From Paracoccaceae bacterium (GTDB lineage: Bacteria; Pseudomonadota; Alphaproteobacteria; Rhodobacterales; Rhodobacteraceae): a stretch of 6,752 nt of DNA. Under the pieces are notes generated by a model that saw nothing but the letters and a program-made list of their open reading frames with translations, was not told the DNA's origin and made no database searches. The position numbers and the translations under genes are program-made. Position 1 is the stretch's first letter. Each line of letters begins with the position of its first letter. Positions 1 to 6,469 of this stretch are shown piece by piece. Location: NCBI GenBank assembly GCA_007119835.1, contig SKOX01000292.1:1-6752 (forward strand), given 5' to 3'.

Positions 1-1742
1 AGCGCCATCACCGGCTCCGCGCCCGAGCGGATGCGGGCGAGGTGGAGGGCGGTCGCGGGCAGCTGGCGGGCCATGTAGTACCGGCCGGTCGCGAGCTTCG
101 CCGCGTGGAAGTCCGACGCGCCGGCGCGCGCCGCCTTCGCCATCCGCGCCCAGAGGAGCGCAAAGGCCACGTGGCCGAAGAGGTGGAGGAAGTCGTTCGA
201 GCCGGCGAGCGCGTCTTCGGGGCTCTTCATGCCGCGCTCCATGAAGAACATCGCCGCGGCCTGCAGGTCCTTCGAGGCGGCCTTGAGCGGGTCGAGGAAG
301 TCGCGCTTGAGTTCGGCGTCGGCCTCGTTCTCGCGGATGAAGGTCTTCACCTCGTCGAAGAAGGCCATGACGTGACGGCCGCCGTCGGCCCCGAGCTTGC
401 GGCCGACGAGGTCGAGGGCCTGGATGCCGTTGGCGCCCTCGTAGATCATGGCGATGCGGGCGTCGCGGACGAACTGGCTCATCGGCCAGTCCTCGGTGTA
501 GCCGTGGCCGCCGAAGACCTGCTGGGCCTGCACGCAGGCCTCGAATCCGCGGTCGGTCAGGAAGCCCTTCACCACGGGCGTAAGGAGGGAGACGAAGCCC
601 TCGGCATCCTTGTCGCCGGTCTTCTGGTAGCGGTCGATCATCAGCGAGGCCCAGAGGATCAGCGCGCGGCCGCCCTCGACGAAGGCGCGCATGTCCATGA
701 GCATCCGCCGCACGTCGGGGTGGACGATGATCGGGTCGGCGGGGCCGGAGGGGTTGGCGGGCCCGGCGACGGCGCGGCCCTGCAGGCGGTCGCGGGCGTA
801 GGCGACGGCCTGCTGGTAGGCGGCCTCGGCCACGGCGAGGCCCTGGACGCCGACCGAGAGGCGGGCCTCGTTCATCATCGTGAACATCGCCCGCAGGCCC
901 TTGTGCGGCTCGCCCACTAGGTAGCCGGTGGCGCCGTCGTAGTTCATCACGCAGGTGGCGTTGCCGTGGATGCCCATCTTCGCCTCGAGCTTGCCGCAGG
1001 TCACGGCGTTGCGCACGCCGAGCGAGCCGTCCTCGTTCACGAGGACCTTGGGCACGAGGAAGAGGGAGGTGCCCTTGACGCCGTGGGGCGCGTCGGGGAG
1101 GCGGGCAAGGACGAGGTGGAGGATGTTCTCGGTAAGGTCATGCTCGCCCGAGGAGATGAAGATCTTCGTCCCCGTCAGCCGGTAGCTGCCGTCGCCCTGC
1201 GGCTCGGCGCGGGTGCGCAGCAGGCCGAGGTCGGTGCCGCAATGCGGCTCGGTGAGGTTCATCGTGCCCGACCAGCGGCCCTCGACGAGCGCGGGGAGGA
1301 AGCGGGCCTTGAGCGCGTCCGAGCCGTGGTGGTGAATGGCGTTGTAGGCGCCGTGGGAGAGGCCCCAGTACATGTTGAGCGCCATGTTGGCGCCCGCGTG
1401 CATCTCGCCCACGGCCGTGTTCATGATGTGGGGGATGCCCTGGCCGCCGAAGGCGGGATCGAGGTCGAGGCCGATCCAGCCGCCTTCGGCGACGGCGTCG
1501 TAGGCCGCCCTGAAGCCCTCGGGCGTGCGCACGACGCCGTTCTCGAGCCGGCACCCCTCGCGGTCGCCGGCGGCGTTGACCGGTGCGAGCACCCCGGCGG
1601 CGAGGCGGCCCGCCTCGGCCAGCACCTGGGCGGTGAAGTCGGGCTCGAGGTCGGCATAGCCGGGGATGTCGAGGGTCTCGACCCGGAGGACCTCGTGCAG
1701 CAGGAAGGCGTAGTCGTCGAGCGGGGCGCGGTAGGTGGTCAT
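1..1742 (-). CDS. Acyl-CoA dehydrogenase, DmdC-type long form (C-terminus cut by window edge)
   Basis: A flavoprotein that oxidises an acyl-CoA to the 2,3-enoyl-CoA, passing electrons to ETF; cytoplasmic, acting in beta-oxidation or a related acyl-CoA pathway. 580 residues are visible and the frame is open at base 1, so only the last few residues are probably missing (the long family is usually about 590-600). The start ATG (1742-1740) is preceded by a GGAG about nine bases upstream and begins [19 protein letters not shown], the usual opening of this subfamily. Around residue 160 lies [13 protein letters not shown], the flavin/substrate-binding motif. Further on are [20 protein letters not shown] (near 408) and [12 protein letters not shown], whose Glu435 aligns with the catalytic base of MCAD-type enzymes. 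The remaining ~120 residues match the extra C-terminal domain of the long form. It follows the MerR gene by 70 bases on the same strand, suggesting one operon. The family includes 3-methylmercaptopropionyl-CoA dehydrogenase (DmdC), but substrate cannot be told from sequence. Confidence 0.93.
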   Translation of the reverse strand, partial: MTTYRAPLDDYAFLLHEVLRVETLDIPGYADLEPDFTAQVLAEAGRLAAGVLAPVNAAGDREGCRLENGVVRTPEGFRAAYDAVAEGGWIGLDLDPAFGGQGIPHIMNTAVGEMHAGANMALNMYWGLSHGAYNAIHHHGSDALKARFLPALVEGRWSGTMNLTEPHCGTDLGLLRTRAEPQGDGSYRLTGTKIFISSGEHDLTENILHLVLARLPDAPHGVKGTSLFLVPKVLVNEDGSLGVRNAVTCGKLEAKMGIHGNATCVMNYDGATGYLVGEPHKGLRAMFTMMNEARLSVGVQGLAVAEAAYQQAVAYARDRLQGRAVAGPANPSGPADPIIVHPDVRRMLMDMRAFVEGGRALILWASLMIDRYQKTGDKDAEGFVSLLTPVVKGFLTDRGFEACVQAQQVFGGHGYTEDWPMSQFVRDARIAMIYEGANGIQALDLVGRKLGADGGRHVMAFFDEVKTFIRENEADAELKRDFLDPLKAASKDLQAAAMFFMERGMKSPEDALAGSNDFLHLFGHVAFALLWARMAKAARAGASDFHAAKLATGRYYMARQLPATALHLARIRSGAEPVMA

Positions 1743-1812
1743 CGGCGGGCTCCGGGGCGGGCGCTCATGCGGCGACGCCGCTGGGGACGGATGCGGCGCT
1801 GCCGCGGGGGGC

Positions 1813-2211
1813 TCATTCGGCGGCGACCCGGATGCCGCGCTCGGCCAGCATGCGCTCGCCGAGCGCGAGCTGTTCGCGCAGGTCGGTGATCGCGCGCGTC
1901 AGCTCGTCGCGCTGGGCTTCCATCGCGGCCAGGCGCTGGCGGGCGAGGTCGTAGGTCCGCGCAAGCTGCGTCGCGCCCTGGTCGCCGATGTCGTAGAGGT
2001 CGAGGAGCTGGCGGATGTCCTCGAGCGAGAAGCCGAAGCGCTTGCCCTGGAGGATCAGCGTGAGCCGGGCGCGGTCGCGGCGGGTGAAGAGCCGGCGCGA
2101 GCCCTCGCGCAGGGGCGAGAGCAGCTCCTTCGCCTCGTAGAAGCGCAGGGTGCGGGCGGTCACGCCGAAGTCTCGGCACATCTCGCCGATGGACCAGTGG
2201 CGGTCGGTCAT
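1813..2211 (-). CDS. MerR-family transcriptional regulator (LiuR-like, no metal site)
   Basis: A 132-residue DNA-binding regulator. Residues 6-25 ([20 protein letters not shown]) form the MerR helix-turn-helix, followed by the wing ([14 protein letters not shown], 37-50) and the second helical pair ([18 protein letters not shown], 57-74). Residues 82-125 are a heptad-rich coiled coil for dimerisation. The only cysteine is Cys12, inside the DNA-binding domain, so it lacks the C-terminal cysteines of metal sensors such as MerR, CueR or ZntR; an acyl-CoA or other organic effector is more likely. The start ATG has GGAGA about 11 bases upstream. The gene lies directly before the acyl-CoA dehydrogenase and diverges from two thioesterase genes, with palindromes in the shared upstream region. 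MerR regulators of branched-chain amino acid or fatty acid catabolism (LiuR group) are known beside acyl-CoA dehydrogenases in proteobacteria. Local control of this cluster is therefore likely but inferred. Confidence 0.9.
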   Translation of the reverse strand: MTDRHWSIGEMCRDFGVTARTLRFYEAKELLSPLREGSRRLFTRRDRARLTLILQGKRFGFSLEDIRQLLDLYDIGDQGATQLARTYDLARQRLAAMEAQRDELTRAITDLREQLALGERMLAERGIRVAAE

Positions 2212-2233
2212 GGGGCGTCTGTCTCCGGATCGA

Positions 2234-2243
2234 CGAATATTCG
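2234..2243. promoter_or_regulatory. AT-rich perfect palindrome upstream of the MerR gene
   Basis: CGAATATTCG is a perfect 10-bp palindrome in an unusually AT-rich spot, 22 bases before the MerR start. It also sits within a larger imperfect repeat: TCTCCG at 2223-2228 is complementary to CGGAGA at 2242-2247, and the first arm contains the MerR ribosome binding site. It could be a protein-binding site, part of a weak -10 region on the minus strand, or a hairpin occluding the ribosome site. I find no well-placed -35 partner, so its role is open. Confidence 0.25.
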
Positions 2244-2284
2244 GAGAAGAGTGGCAAGGCAGGCTGATCGCTTCAAGCGGGAAA

Positions 2285-2302
2285 GTTGACGTTTACGTCA
2301 AC
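2285..2302. promoter_or_regulatory. Candidate MerR-family operator (18-bp inverted repeat)
   Basis: GTTGACGT-TT-ACGTCAAC: two perfect 8-base arms around a two-base centre, between the divergent MerR/dehydrogenase and thioesterase genes. The TTGACGT...ACGTCAA form resembles, from memory, sites described for LiuR-type MerR regulators of acyl-CoA catabolism. Each arm also supplies a TTGACG, a good -35 hexamer, on each strand, which would suit a regulator acting in both directions. No clean -10 lies at normal distance on either strand. Sequence and position are observed; identity of the binder is inferred. Confidence 0.6.
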
Positions 2303-2305
2303 GTG

Positions 2306-2317
2306 ATGACGCGTCAT
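2306..2317. promoter_or_regulatory. Perfect 12-bp palindrome beside the operator
   Basis: ATGACGCGTCAT is a perfect palindrome whose centre lies 18 bp (under two helical turns) from that of the neighbouring 18-bp repeat, with three bases between them. Both share the TGACG/CGTCA half-site, here with no spacer, so it may be a second, differently spaced site for the same protein or one for another factor. It contains an in-frame ATG for the first thioesterase, but no ribosome binding site precedes that ATG. Confidence 0.35.
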
Positions 2318-2390
2318 GTCGGGCGGCGCGCCGCGGCGCCGGCCGGCATTGATCTCGACGGTGTTCTGTGGCGAGGTGCGGCCGGCAGCC

Positions 2391-2395
2391 GGAGA
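2391..2395 (+). promoter_or_regulatory. Ribosome binding site deciding a TTG start
   Basis: GGAGA followed by six bases and a TTG at 2402-2404. No in-frame ATG or GTG upstream has a comparable site, and the protein starting at this TTG has the usual length and opening of its family. This site is the reason for choosing a TTG start. Confidence 0.6.
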
Positions 2396-2401
2396 CCTCG
2401 C

Positions 2402-2836
2402 TTGACCGACATCGAGACGAAGACCCGCATCGCGCGGCAGTTCATCGAGGCGCTTCCGCACAGCCGGGCGCTCGGCATGAAGCTCGTCGACATCGGCGAC
2501 GGCTGGGCGGTGATGGCGCTCGACTGGCGGGCAGACCTGGTCGGCGACCCGGAGACCGAGGTCGTGCACGGTGGCGTGGTCACGGCGCTCCTCGACACCT
2601 GCGGCGGCTCGAGCGTCATGTCGCATCCGACCGCGCCCCGCGGCACGGCGACCATCGACCTCAGGATCGACTACATGCGGGCGGCCGAGCCGCGCCGCCG
2701 CATCTTCGCCCGCGCGGAGTGCTACCGGATCACCCGCTCGGTCGCCTTCGTGCGTGGGCTGGCCTGGACGGCGTCGCCCGACGATCCCGTGGCGGCGGCG
2801 GCCGGGGCCTTCTCGGTCGAGGGGGTGGAGCGATGA
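2402..2836 (+). CDS. PaaI-family hotdog thioesterase (first of two)
   Basis: A 144-residue single-domain hotdog protein, expected to hydrolyse acyl-CoA (or aryl-CoA) thioesters to free acid and CoA in the cytoplasm, probably as a dimer or tetramer. The family signature is VVHGGVVTALLDTCGG (residues 54-69): HGG at 56-58 opens the central helix and Asp65 sits where PaaI-type enzymes carry their catalytic acid. The GTATIDLRIDYMR strand (81-93) and the VAFVRGLAW strand near the end are also typical. The preferred start is TTG, with GGAGA upstream; with it the protein begins LTDIETKTRIARQFIEALPH. An alternative ATG at 2306 would add 32 arginine/glycine/alanine-rich residues and lies inside a palindrome with no ribosome site. 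It is the first gene of the rightward cluster, divergent from the MerR gene. Substrate unknown; a role in relieving acyl-CoA build-up during acyl-CoA oxidation is inferred from context. Confidence 0.87.
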   Translation: MTDIETKTRIARQFIEALPHSRALGMKLVDIGDGWAVMALDWRADLVGDPETEVVHGGVVTALLDTCGGSSVMSHPTAPRGTATIDLRIDYMRAAEPRRRIFARAECYRITRSVAFVRGLAWTASPDDPVAAAAGAFSVEGVER

Positions 2837-2868
2837 GGCGGGCGGGCGCGGGGATGCGGGCGCCGTGA
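2833..2868 (+). other. 11-codon mini-ORF bridging the two thioesterase genes
   Basis: ATG at 2833 overlaps the stop of the first thioesterase (ATGA) and opens the peptide MRRAGAGMRAP, whose TGA overlaps a GTG at 2865 (GTGA) in the frame of the second thioesterase. A purine-rich stretch (GAGGGGGTGGAG) precedes the ATG. It may serve translational re-initiation, be the remnant of a frameshifted N-terminus, or be chance; the peptide itself resembles nothing I know. Confidence 0.2.
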
Positions 2869-2885
2869 GGGGAAGGCCGGAGCCG

Positions 2886-3371
2886 GTGCAGGTCGTCAAG
2901 CAGCGGCGCGATGCCGCGCTCGGGCGGCTCGTCGGGGGCATTCCCTACGTCGGGTTTCTCGGCGTCGGCTTCGAGCGGCGCGGCGACGAGCTGACCGCCG
3001 TCCTGCCCTACGACGAGCGGCTGATCGGCAACCCGATGCTCCCGGCGCTCCACGGCGGCGCGATCGGCGCCTTTCTCGAGATCGCGGCCATCGTCGAGCT
3101 GTCCTGGACGGTGGTCTGGGAGGCGATGGAAGGCGGGGGCGAGGCGGCGGACGCGATCGAGGCCGGCCGCTTCCCGCCGATGCCGAAGACCATCGACTTC
3201 ACCGTCGACTACCTGCGCTCGGGCCTGCCGCGGGACGCCTATGCCCGGGCGCGGGTCAACCGGATGGGGCGGCGCTACGCCTCGGTGCATGTCGAGGCCT
3301 GGCAGGACAACCGCGCGCGGCTCTTCGCGCAGGCGACGGGGCACTTCCTGATGCCGAACGTCGACGCCTGA
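2886..3371 (+). CDS. PaaI-family hotdog thioesterase (second, divergent paralogue)
   Basis: A 161-residue hotdog-fold acyl-CoA thioesterase, clearly different from its neighbour. The central motif is PALHGGAIGAFLEIAAIVEL (53-72), with HGG at 56-58 and Glu65 where the first protein has Asp65. This is followed by a linker of about 20 residues (roughly 76-97) rich in Gly, Ala and Glu, then PKTIDFTVDYLRSG (100-113) and the YASVHVEAWQ strand. Start choice is uncertain: GTG at 2886 has AGGGGAAGG nine bases upstream, whereas GTG at 2865 would add seven residues and overlap a preceding TGA. The gap to the first thioesterase is 49 bases and to the MATE gene 13 bases, so co-transcription is likely. The Glu in place of Asp and the linker suggest a different substrate range or a heteromeric partnership; that is inference. 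Confidence 0.86.
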   Translation: MQVVKQRRDAALGRLVGGIPYVGFLGVGFERRGDELTAVLPYDERLIGNPMLPALHGGAIGAFLEIAAIVELSWTVVWEAMEGGGEAADAIEAGRFPPMPKTIDFTVDYLRSGLPRDAYARARVNRMGRRYASVHVEAWQDNRARLFAQATGHFLMPNVDA

Positions 3372-3384
3372 GCGCGGGCAGGCG

Positions 3385-4740
3385 ATGAGCGGCGAGGCCG
3401 GTGCCGGGCCGGCGACCCGTCCGGCGGATCCGGCACTCACCCACCGCCGCGTGCTGGCGATCGCCGTCCCCATCGTCATCTCGAACGCCACGATCCCGAT
3501 TCTCGGCGCGGTGGACACCGCCGTGGTCGGGCAGCTCGGCGAGGCGGCGCCGATCGGAGCGGTGGGCCTCGGCGCGGTCATCCTCTCCATGCTCTACTGG
3601 ACCTTCGGCTTCCTGCGGATGGGGATGACCGGTCTCGTGGCCCAGGCGCGCGGGCAGGGCGACGCGGGCGAGACCGCCGCGCTGATGACCCGCAGCCTGA
3701 TCGTGGCCGCGGTGGCCGGCGTCGGCCTGGTCGCGCTGCAGGGCGCGCTCTTCGGCGCCGCCTTCGCCATCGCGCCGGCTTCGGAAGCGGTCGAGGCGCT
3801 GTCGCGGGACTATCTCCGCATCCGGATCTGGGGCGCGCCGGCCGCCATCGCGATCTACGGGCTGACCGGCTGGCTGATCGCCTTCGAGCGGACGCGCGCG
3901 GTGCTGGTCCTCCAGTTCTGGATGAACGGCGTCAACGTCGTCCTCGACGTCTGGTTCGTGCTCGGCCTCGGCTGGGGCGTCGAGGGCGTGGCCTGGGCGA
4001 CGCTGGCAGCCGAGTGGAGCGCGCTCGCCCTCGGCCTGTGGCTCTGCCGCGGCGCCTTCGCCGGGCGGGTCTGGCGCGAGCGGGCGCGGGTCTTCCACGC
4101 CGCGCGCGTGCGGCACATGGCGCAGGTGAACGGCGACATCCTGGTGCGCTCGCTGCTACTGCAGGCGTGCTTCACGACCTTCCTGTTCCTCGGCGCGGGC
4201 CTCGGGGACGTGACGCTTGCCGCCAACCAGATCCTGATGCAGTTCTTCTACATCACGGCCTACGCCCTCGACGGCTTCGCCTTCGCCGCCGAGGCGCTGG
4301 TCGGCTGGGCCTACGGCGCCCGGAGCGTGGCGCGGGTGCGGCGGGCGGCGCTGCTCGCGAGCCAGTGGGCGGCGGCGATGGCGGCGGTGCTGGCGCTGGC
4401 GGCAGTACTGGGCGGGCCGCTGCTGATCGACCTGATGACGACGGCGCCGGAAGTGCGGGAGGCGGCGCGGGCGCATCTTCTGTGGATGGCGCTGACGCCG
4501 GTCCTCGGGGTCACGGCCTTCATGCTCGACGGGGTCTTCATCGGCGCGACCCGGACGCGGGACATGCGCAACGCCATGGTCGTGTCGACCCTGATCTACG
4601 GCGTGGCGCTGGCGGCGCTGGTGCCGGCCTTCGGCAACCAGGGGCTCTGGGCGGCGATGATGGTGCTGTTCGTCGCGCGGGCCTTGACGCTGGCGCTGCG
4701 CTATCCGGCGCTGGAGGCGGCGGCCTCGGGCGGGCGGTAG
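3385..4740 (+). CDS. MATE-family efflux transporter, DinF type
   Basis: A 451-residue inner-membrane transporter expected to export drugs or other organic compounds in exchange for H+ or Na+. It is of normal length, with about 12 hydrophobic segments in two halves. It matches E. coli DinF at several points I can recall: VDTAVVGQLG after the first helix, FLRMGMTGLVAQARGQ (about 76-91), NVVLDVWFVLGL, NGDILVRSLLLQACF in the second half, ITAYALDGFAFAAEALVGWAYGAR, and LDGVFIGATRTRDMRNAM near the end. The ATG at 3385 follows the thioesterase stop by 13 bases with a GGCAGG ribosome site. Unlike enterobacterial dinF it is not next to lexA, and no LexA-like box is seen upstream, so SOS control is not indicated. 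A link to the thioesterases is only positional. Substrate unknown. Confidence 0.92.
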   Translation: MSGEAGAGPATRPADPALTHRRVLAIAVPIVISNATIPILGAVDTAVVGQLGEAAPIGAVGLGAVILSMLYWTFGFLRMGMTGLVAQARGQGDAGETAALMTRSLIVAAVAGVGLVALQGALFGAAFAIAPASEAVEALSRDYLRIRIWGAPAAIAIYGLTGWLIAFERTRAVLVLQFWMNGVNVVLDVWFVLGLGWGVEGVAWATLAAEWSALALGLWLCRGAFAGRVWRERARVFHAARVRHMAQVNGDILVRSLLLQACFTTFLFLGAGLGDVTLAANQILMQFFYITAYALDGFAFAAEALVGWAYGARSVARVRRAALLASQWAAAMAAVLALAAVLGGPLLIDLMTTAPEVREAARAHLLWMALTPVLGVTAFMLDGVFIGATRTRDMRNAMVVSTLIYGVALAALVPAFGNQGLWAAMMVLFVARALTLALRYPALEAAASGGR

Positions 4741-4759
4741 CCCGGCGCGGCGCGGAGTG

Positions 4760-4768
4760 TGCTATCGT
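4760..4768 (+). promoter_or_regulatory. Possible extended -10 promoter before the GrpB gene
   Basis: TGCTATCGT has the TGn extension plus a TATCGT hexamer (four of six to TATAAT) in the 53-base gap after the MATE gene. No convincing -35 lies 17 bases upstream, where the sequence is the end of the MATE gene. It could give the GrpB gene its own weak promoter; chance is quite possible. Confidence 0.2.
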
Positions 4769-4793
4769 CCATCAAAGTCCGGAGGAAGGGCGG

Positions 4794-5345
4794 ATGGCGG
4801 GAGACTACGTGGCGCGGGCGCGGGACGAACGGGTCGAGATCGTCGAATACGACCCGGCCTGGCCGCAACGCTTCGCGGAGGAGGCGGCGGCGCTGCGGGC
4901 GCTGCTGCCGGAGCGACTGGTGGGGCGGATCGAGCATTTCGGCTCGACCGCTGTGCCGGGAATGCCGGCGAAGCCGATCATCGACATGATCGTCGAGGTG
5001 CCCGACCTCGAGGCGGTGCGGCGGGAAGTGGCGCCGCTTCTCGTCGCCCGGGGCTACGAGTTCTTCTGGCGGCCCACCTCGCCCGGCGACCCGGACATCG
5101 ACTATGCGTGGTTCATCAAGCGCGACGCGGCGGGGCGGCGAACGCATCACATCCATTTCCTGCCGCCCGGGTCGCCGTACTGGGACCGGCTCGGCTTCCG
5201 GGACCTGCTGATCGCCGACCCGGCGCTGGCACGGGCCTATGCAGCCGTGAAGCGGCAGGCTGCGACCTCGCGGCCGGAGGATCGTGCCGCCTATGCGCGG
5301 GCCAAGGGCGACTTCATCCGAGAGGCCCTGGGCAAGCGCCGCTGA
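4794..5345 (+). CDS. GrpB/UPF0157 family protein (nucleotidyltransferase fold)
   Basis: A 183-residue member of the GrpB (UPF0157) family, usual length about 170-190. The hallmark is HFGSTAVPGMPAKPIIDMIV (residues 48-67): the GST of the nucleotidyltransferase-fold signature and Asp64, which with Glu68 could be the acidic pair of the active site. It opens with VEIVEYDPAWPQRFAEEAAAL, also typical, and has the conserved THHIHFLPPGSPYW (117-130). The start ATG follows a strong GGAGGA at 4781-4786 with seven bases between, so the start is firm. The family's biochemical function is unsettled; some members are fused to dephospho-CoA kinase (CoaE), hinting at a link to CoA or nucleotide metabolism, but nothing here proves that. 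It is 53 bases after the MATE gene and converges on dcd. Confidence 0.92.
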   Translation: MAGDYVARARDERVEIVEYDPAWPQRFAEEAAALRALLPERLVGRIEHFGSTAVPGMPAKPIIDMIVEVPDLEAVRREVAPLLVARGYEFFWRPTSPGDPDIDYAWFIKRDAAGRRTHHIHFLPPGSPYWDRLGFRDLLIADPALARAYAAVKRQAATSRPEDRAAYARAKGDFIREALGKRR

Positions 5346-5379
5346 CGCGGGGCGCGCAGGCCGTGGCGCGCGGCGTCAG
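5342..5379. terminator. Shared hairpin across the convergent GrpB and dcd stops
   Basis: CTGACGC at 5342-5348 pairs perfectly with GCGTCAG at 5373-5379; inside it GCGCGC at 5352-5357 pairs with GCGCGC at 5366-5371, leaving an eight-base loop and a small asymmetric bulge. The outer arms contain the stop codons of both genes (TGA of the GrpB gene, TGA of dcd on the other strand). There is no T-run on either side, so it is not a classical intrinsic terminator. It may act as a GC-rich bidirectional terminator, as a 3' barrier to exonucleases, or both. Confidence 0.45.
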
Positions 5380-6440
5380 GGAGCGCGGAAGTGCTTGGAG
5401 AGCTTCAGGCCCTGGCCTTGGTAGGTCGAGCCCATGTCGCGGCCGTAGAGGATCTCGGGCGCCTCGAGCATCCGCTCGTAGACGAGGCGGCCGACGATCT
5501 GGCCGTGGTCGAGCGCGAAGGGTGCCTCGTGGCAGCGGACCTCGAGCACGCCGCGGGCGCCGGCGCCGCCGGCGGCTTCGTGGCCGAAGCCCGGATCGAA
5601 GAAGCCGGCGTAATGCACGCGGAACTCGCCGACCATGGCGACGTAGGGCGCCATCTCGGCGGCATAGCCGGGGGGCACGTGGACCGCCTCGCGGCTGACG
5701 AGGATGTAGAAGGCACCGGGGTCGAGGATGATGCGGCCGCGCTCGGCCGCGACGGGCTCCCAGAACTCGGCGGGATCGTAGTGGCCGACGCGGTCGAGGT
5801 CGACCAGGCCGGTGTGGGGTTTGGCGCGGTAGCCTGCGACCGCGCCCGGCGGTTCGAGGTCGACGGAAAAGGCGAGGCCGCCTGCGATGTGGGCCGGGCC
5901 GTCGACGAGGCGGGCCGCCTCGTTCAGGCGGGCGAGGGCCGTGTCGTCGAGGATGGCGGGCGCGCCCTGGCGGAAGCGGATCTGGTTCAGCCGCTGGCCC
6001 GGCCGGGCGAGCACCGAGAAGGAGCGCGGCGAGATCTCGGCGTAGAGCGGGCCGTTGTAGCCGGGCTCGACGCGGTCGAACTCGAAGCCGCGGTCGGTGA
6101 TCAGCCGGGTGAAGAGGTCGAGCCGGCCGGTCGAGCTCTTGGCGTTCGCCACCGCCGCGACGTCGGGGGGCAGGGCGAGGCGCTCGGCCAGCGGCACGAC
6201 GTAGACGCAGCCCTTCTCGAGCACGGCGCCGCCAGTGAGGTCGATCTCGTGCATCGCGAGGTCGGCGAGGCGCGCCTCCACCGGGGCCGCGCCGGGCAGG
6301 AAGGAGGCCCGAACCCGGAAGGCCCGGGTGCCGAGGCGCAGGTCGAGGCTGGCCGGCTGGATCTGTCCCGGCTCGAGAGGGATGTCGGCCGCGATGGCGC
6401 CGGCGTCGGCGAGCGCTGCGATGCGCTGCGCCGGCAGCAC
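5376..6440 (-). CDS. dcd: dCTP deaminase, two-domain alphaproteobacterial form
   Basis: Converts dCTP to dUTP and ammonia, supplying dUMP for thymidylate synthesis; cytoplasmic. At 354 residues it is nearly twice the length of E. coli Dcd (193) and contains two dUTPase/Dcd-like units. The first half has IQPASLDLRLG (27-37), AKSSTGR (100-106) and YNGPLYAEISPRS, whose Glu135 corresponds to the catalytic glutamate. The second half repeats the layout (FYILVSREAVHVPPG at 244-258, FFDPGFG at 280-286, GVLEVR at 297-302) but has no SSxGR. The protein ends with a YQGQ tail (340-343) like the nucleotide-covering tail of Dcd. Start: the frame stays open to an ATG at 6497, but that lies inside the tRNA gene; GTG at 6438-6440 with GAGGA about nine bases upstream begins (M)LPAQRIAALADAGAI, matching the family opening. 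The gene follows tRNA-Pro by 29 bases. Confidence 0.9.
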   Translation of the reverse strand: MLPAQRIAALADAGAIAADIPLEPGQIQPASLDLRLGTRAFRVRASFLPGAAPVEARLADLAMHEIDLTGGAVLEKGCVYVVPLAERLALPPDVAAVANAKSSTGRLDLFTRLITDRGFEFDRVEPGYNGPLYAEISPRSFSVLARPGQRLNQIRFRQGAPAILDDTALARLNEAARLVDGPAHIAGGLAFSVDLEPPGAVAGYRAKPHTGLVDLDRVGHYDPAEFWEPVAAERGRIILDPGAFYILVSREAVHVPPGYAAEMAPYVAMVGEFRVHYAGFFDPGFGHEAAGGAGARGVLEVRCHEAPFALDHGQIVGRLVYERMLEAPEILYGRDMGSTYQGQGLKLSKHFRAP

Positions 6441-6469
6441 GCCGCCGTCCTCGGCAGGGCGGGGGATAG

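Noticed and set aside
42..1889. Long plus-strand open frames antisense to the acyl-CoA dehydrogenase
   Set aside because: Their translations are low-complexity Ala/Gly/Val/Glu-rich strings with no motif, as expected opposite a GC-rich gene; the minus frame carries clear family motifs.
2286..2317. A full -35/-10 promoter within the operator region
   Set aside because: TTGACG occurs on both strands in the 18-bp repeat, but at spacings of 16-20 bases the partner hexamers are poor matches to TATAAT on either strand, so no promoter is claimed.
2273..4116. Long minus-strand open frames opposite the thioesterases and the MATE gene
   Set aside because: Arg/Pro/Ala-rich shadow translations without domains; the plus-strand frames have conserved motifs and ribosome sites.
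4014..4793. Extension of the GrpB frame upstream into the MATE gene
   Set aside because: The open frame begins inside the MATE gene, but the upstream part is low-complexity and the ATG at 4794 has a strong GGAGGA site and matches the family N-terminus.
4741..4793. Terminator between the MATE and GrpB genes
   Set aside because: The gap has GC-rich repeats (GGCGCGGCGCGG) but no stable inverted repeat or T-run.
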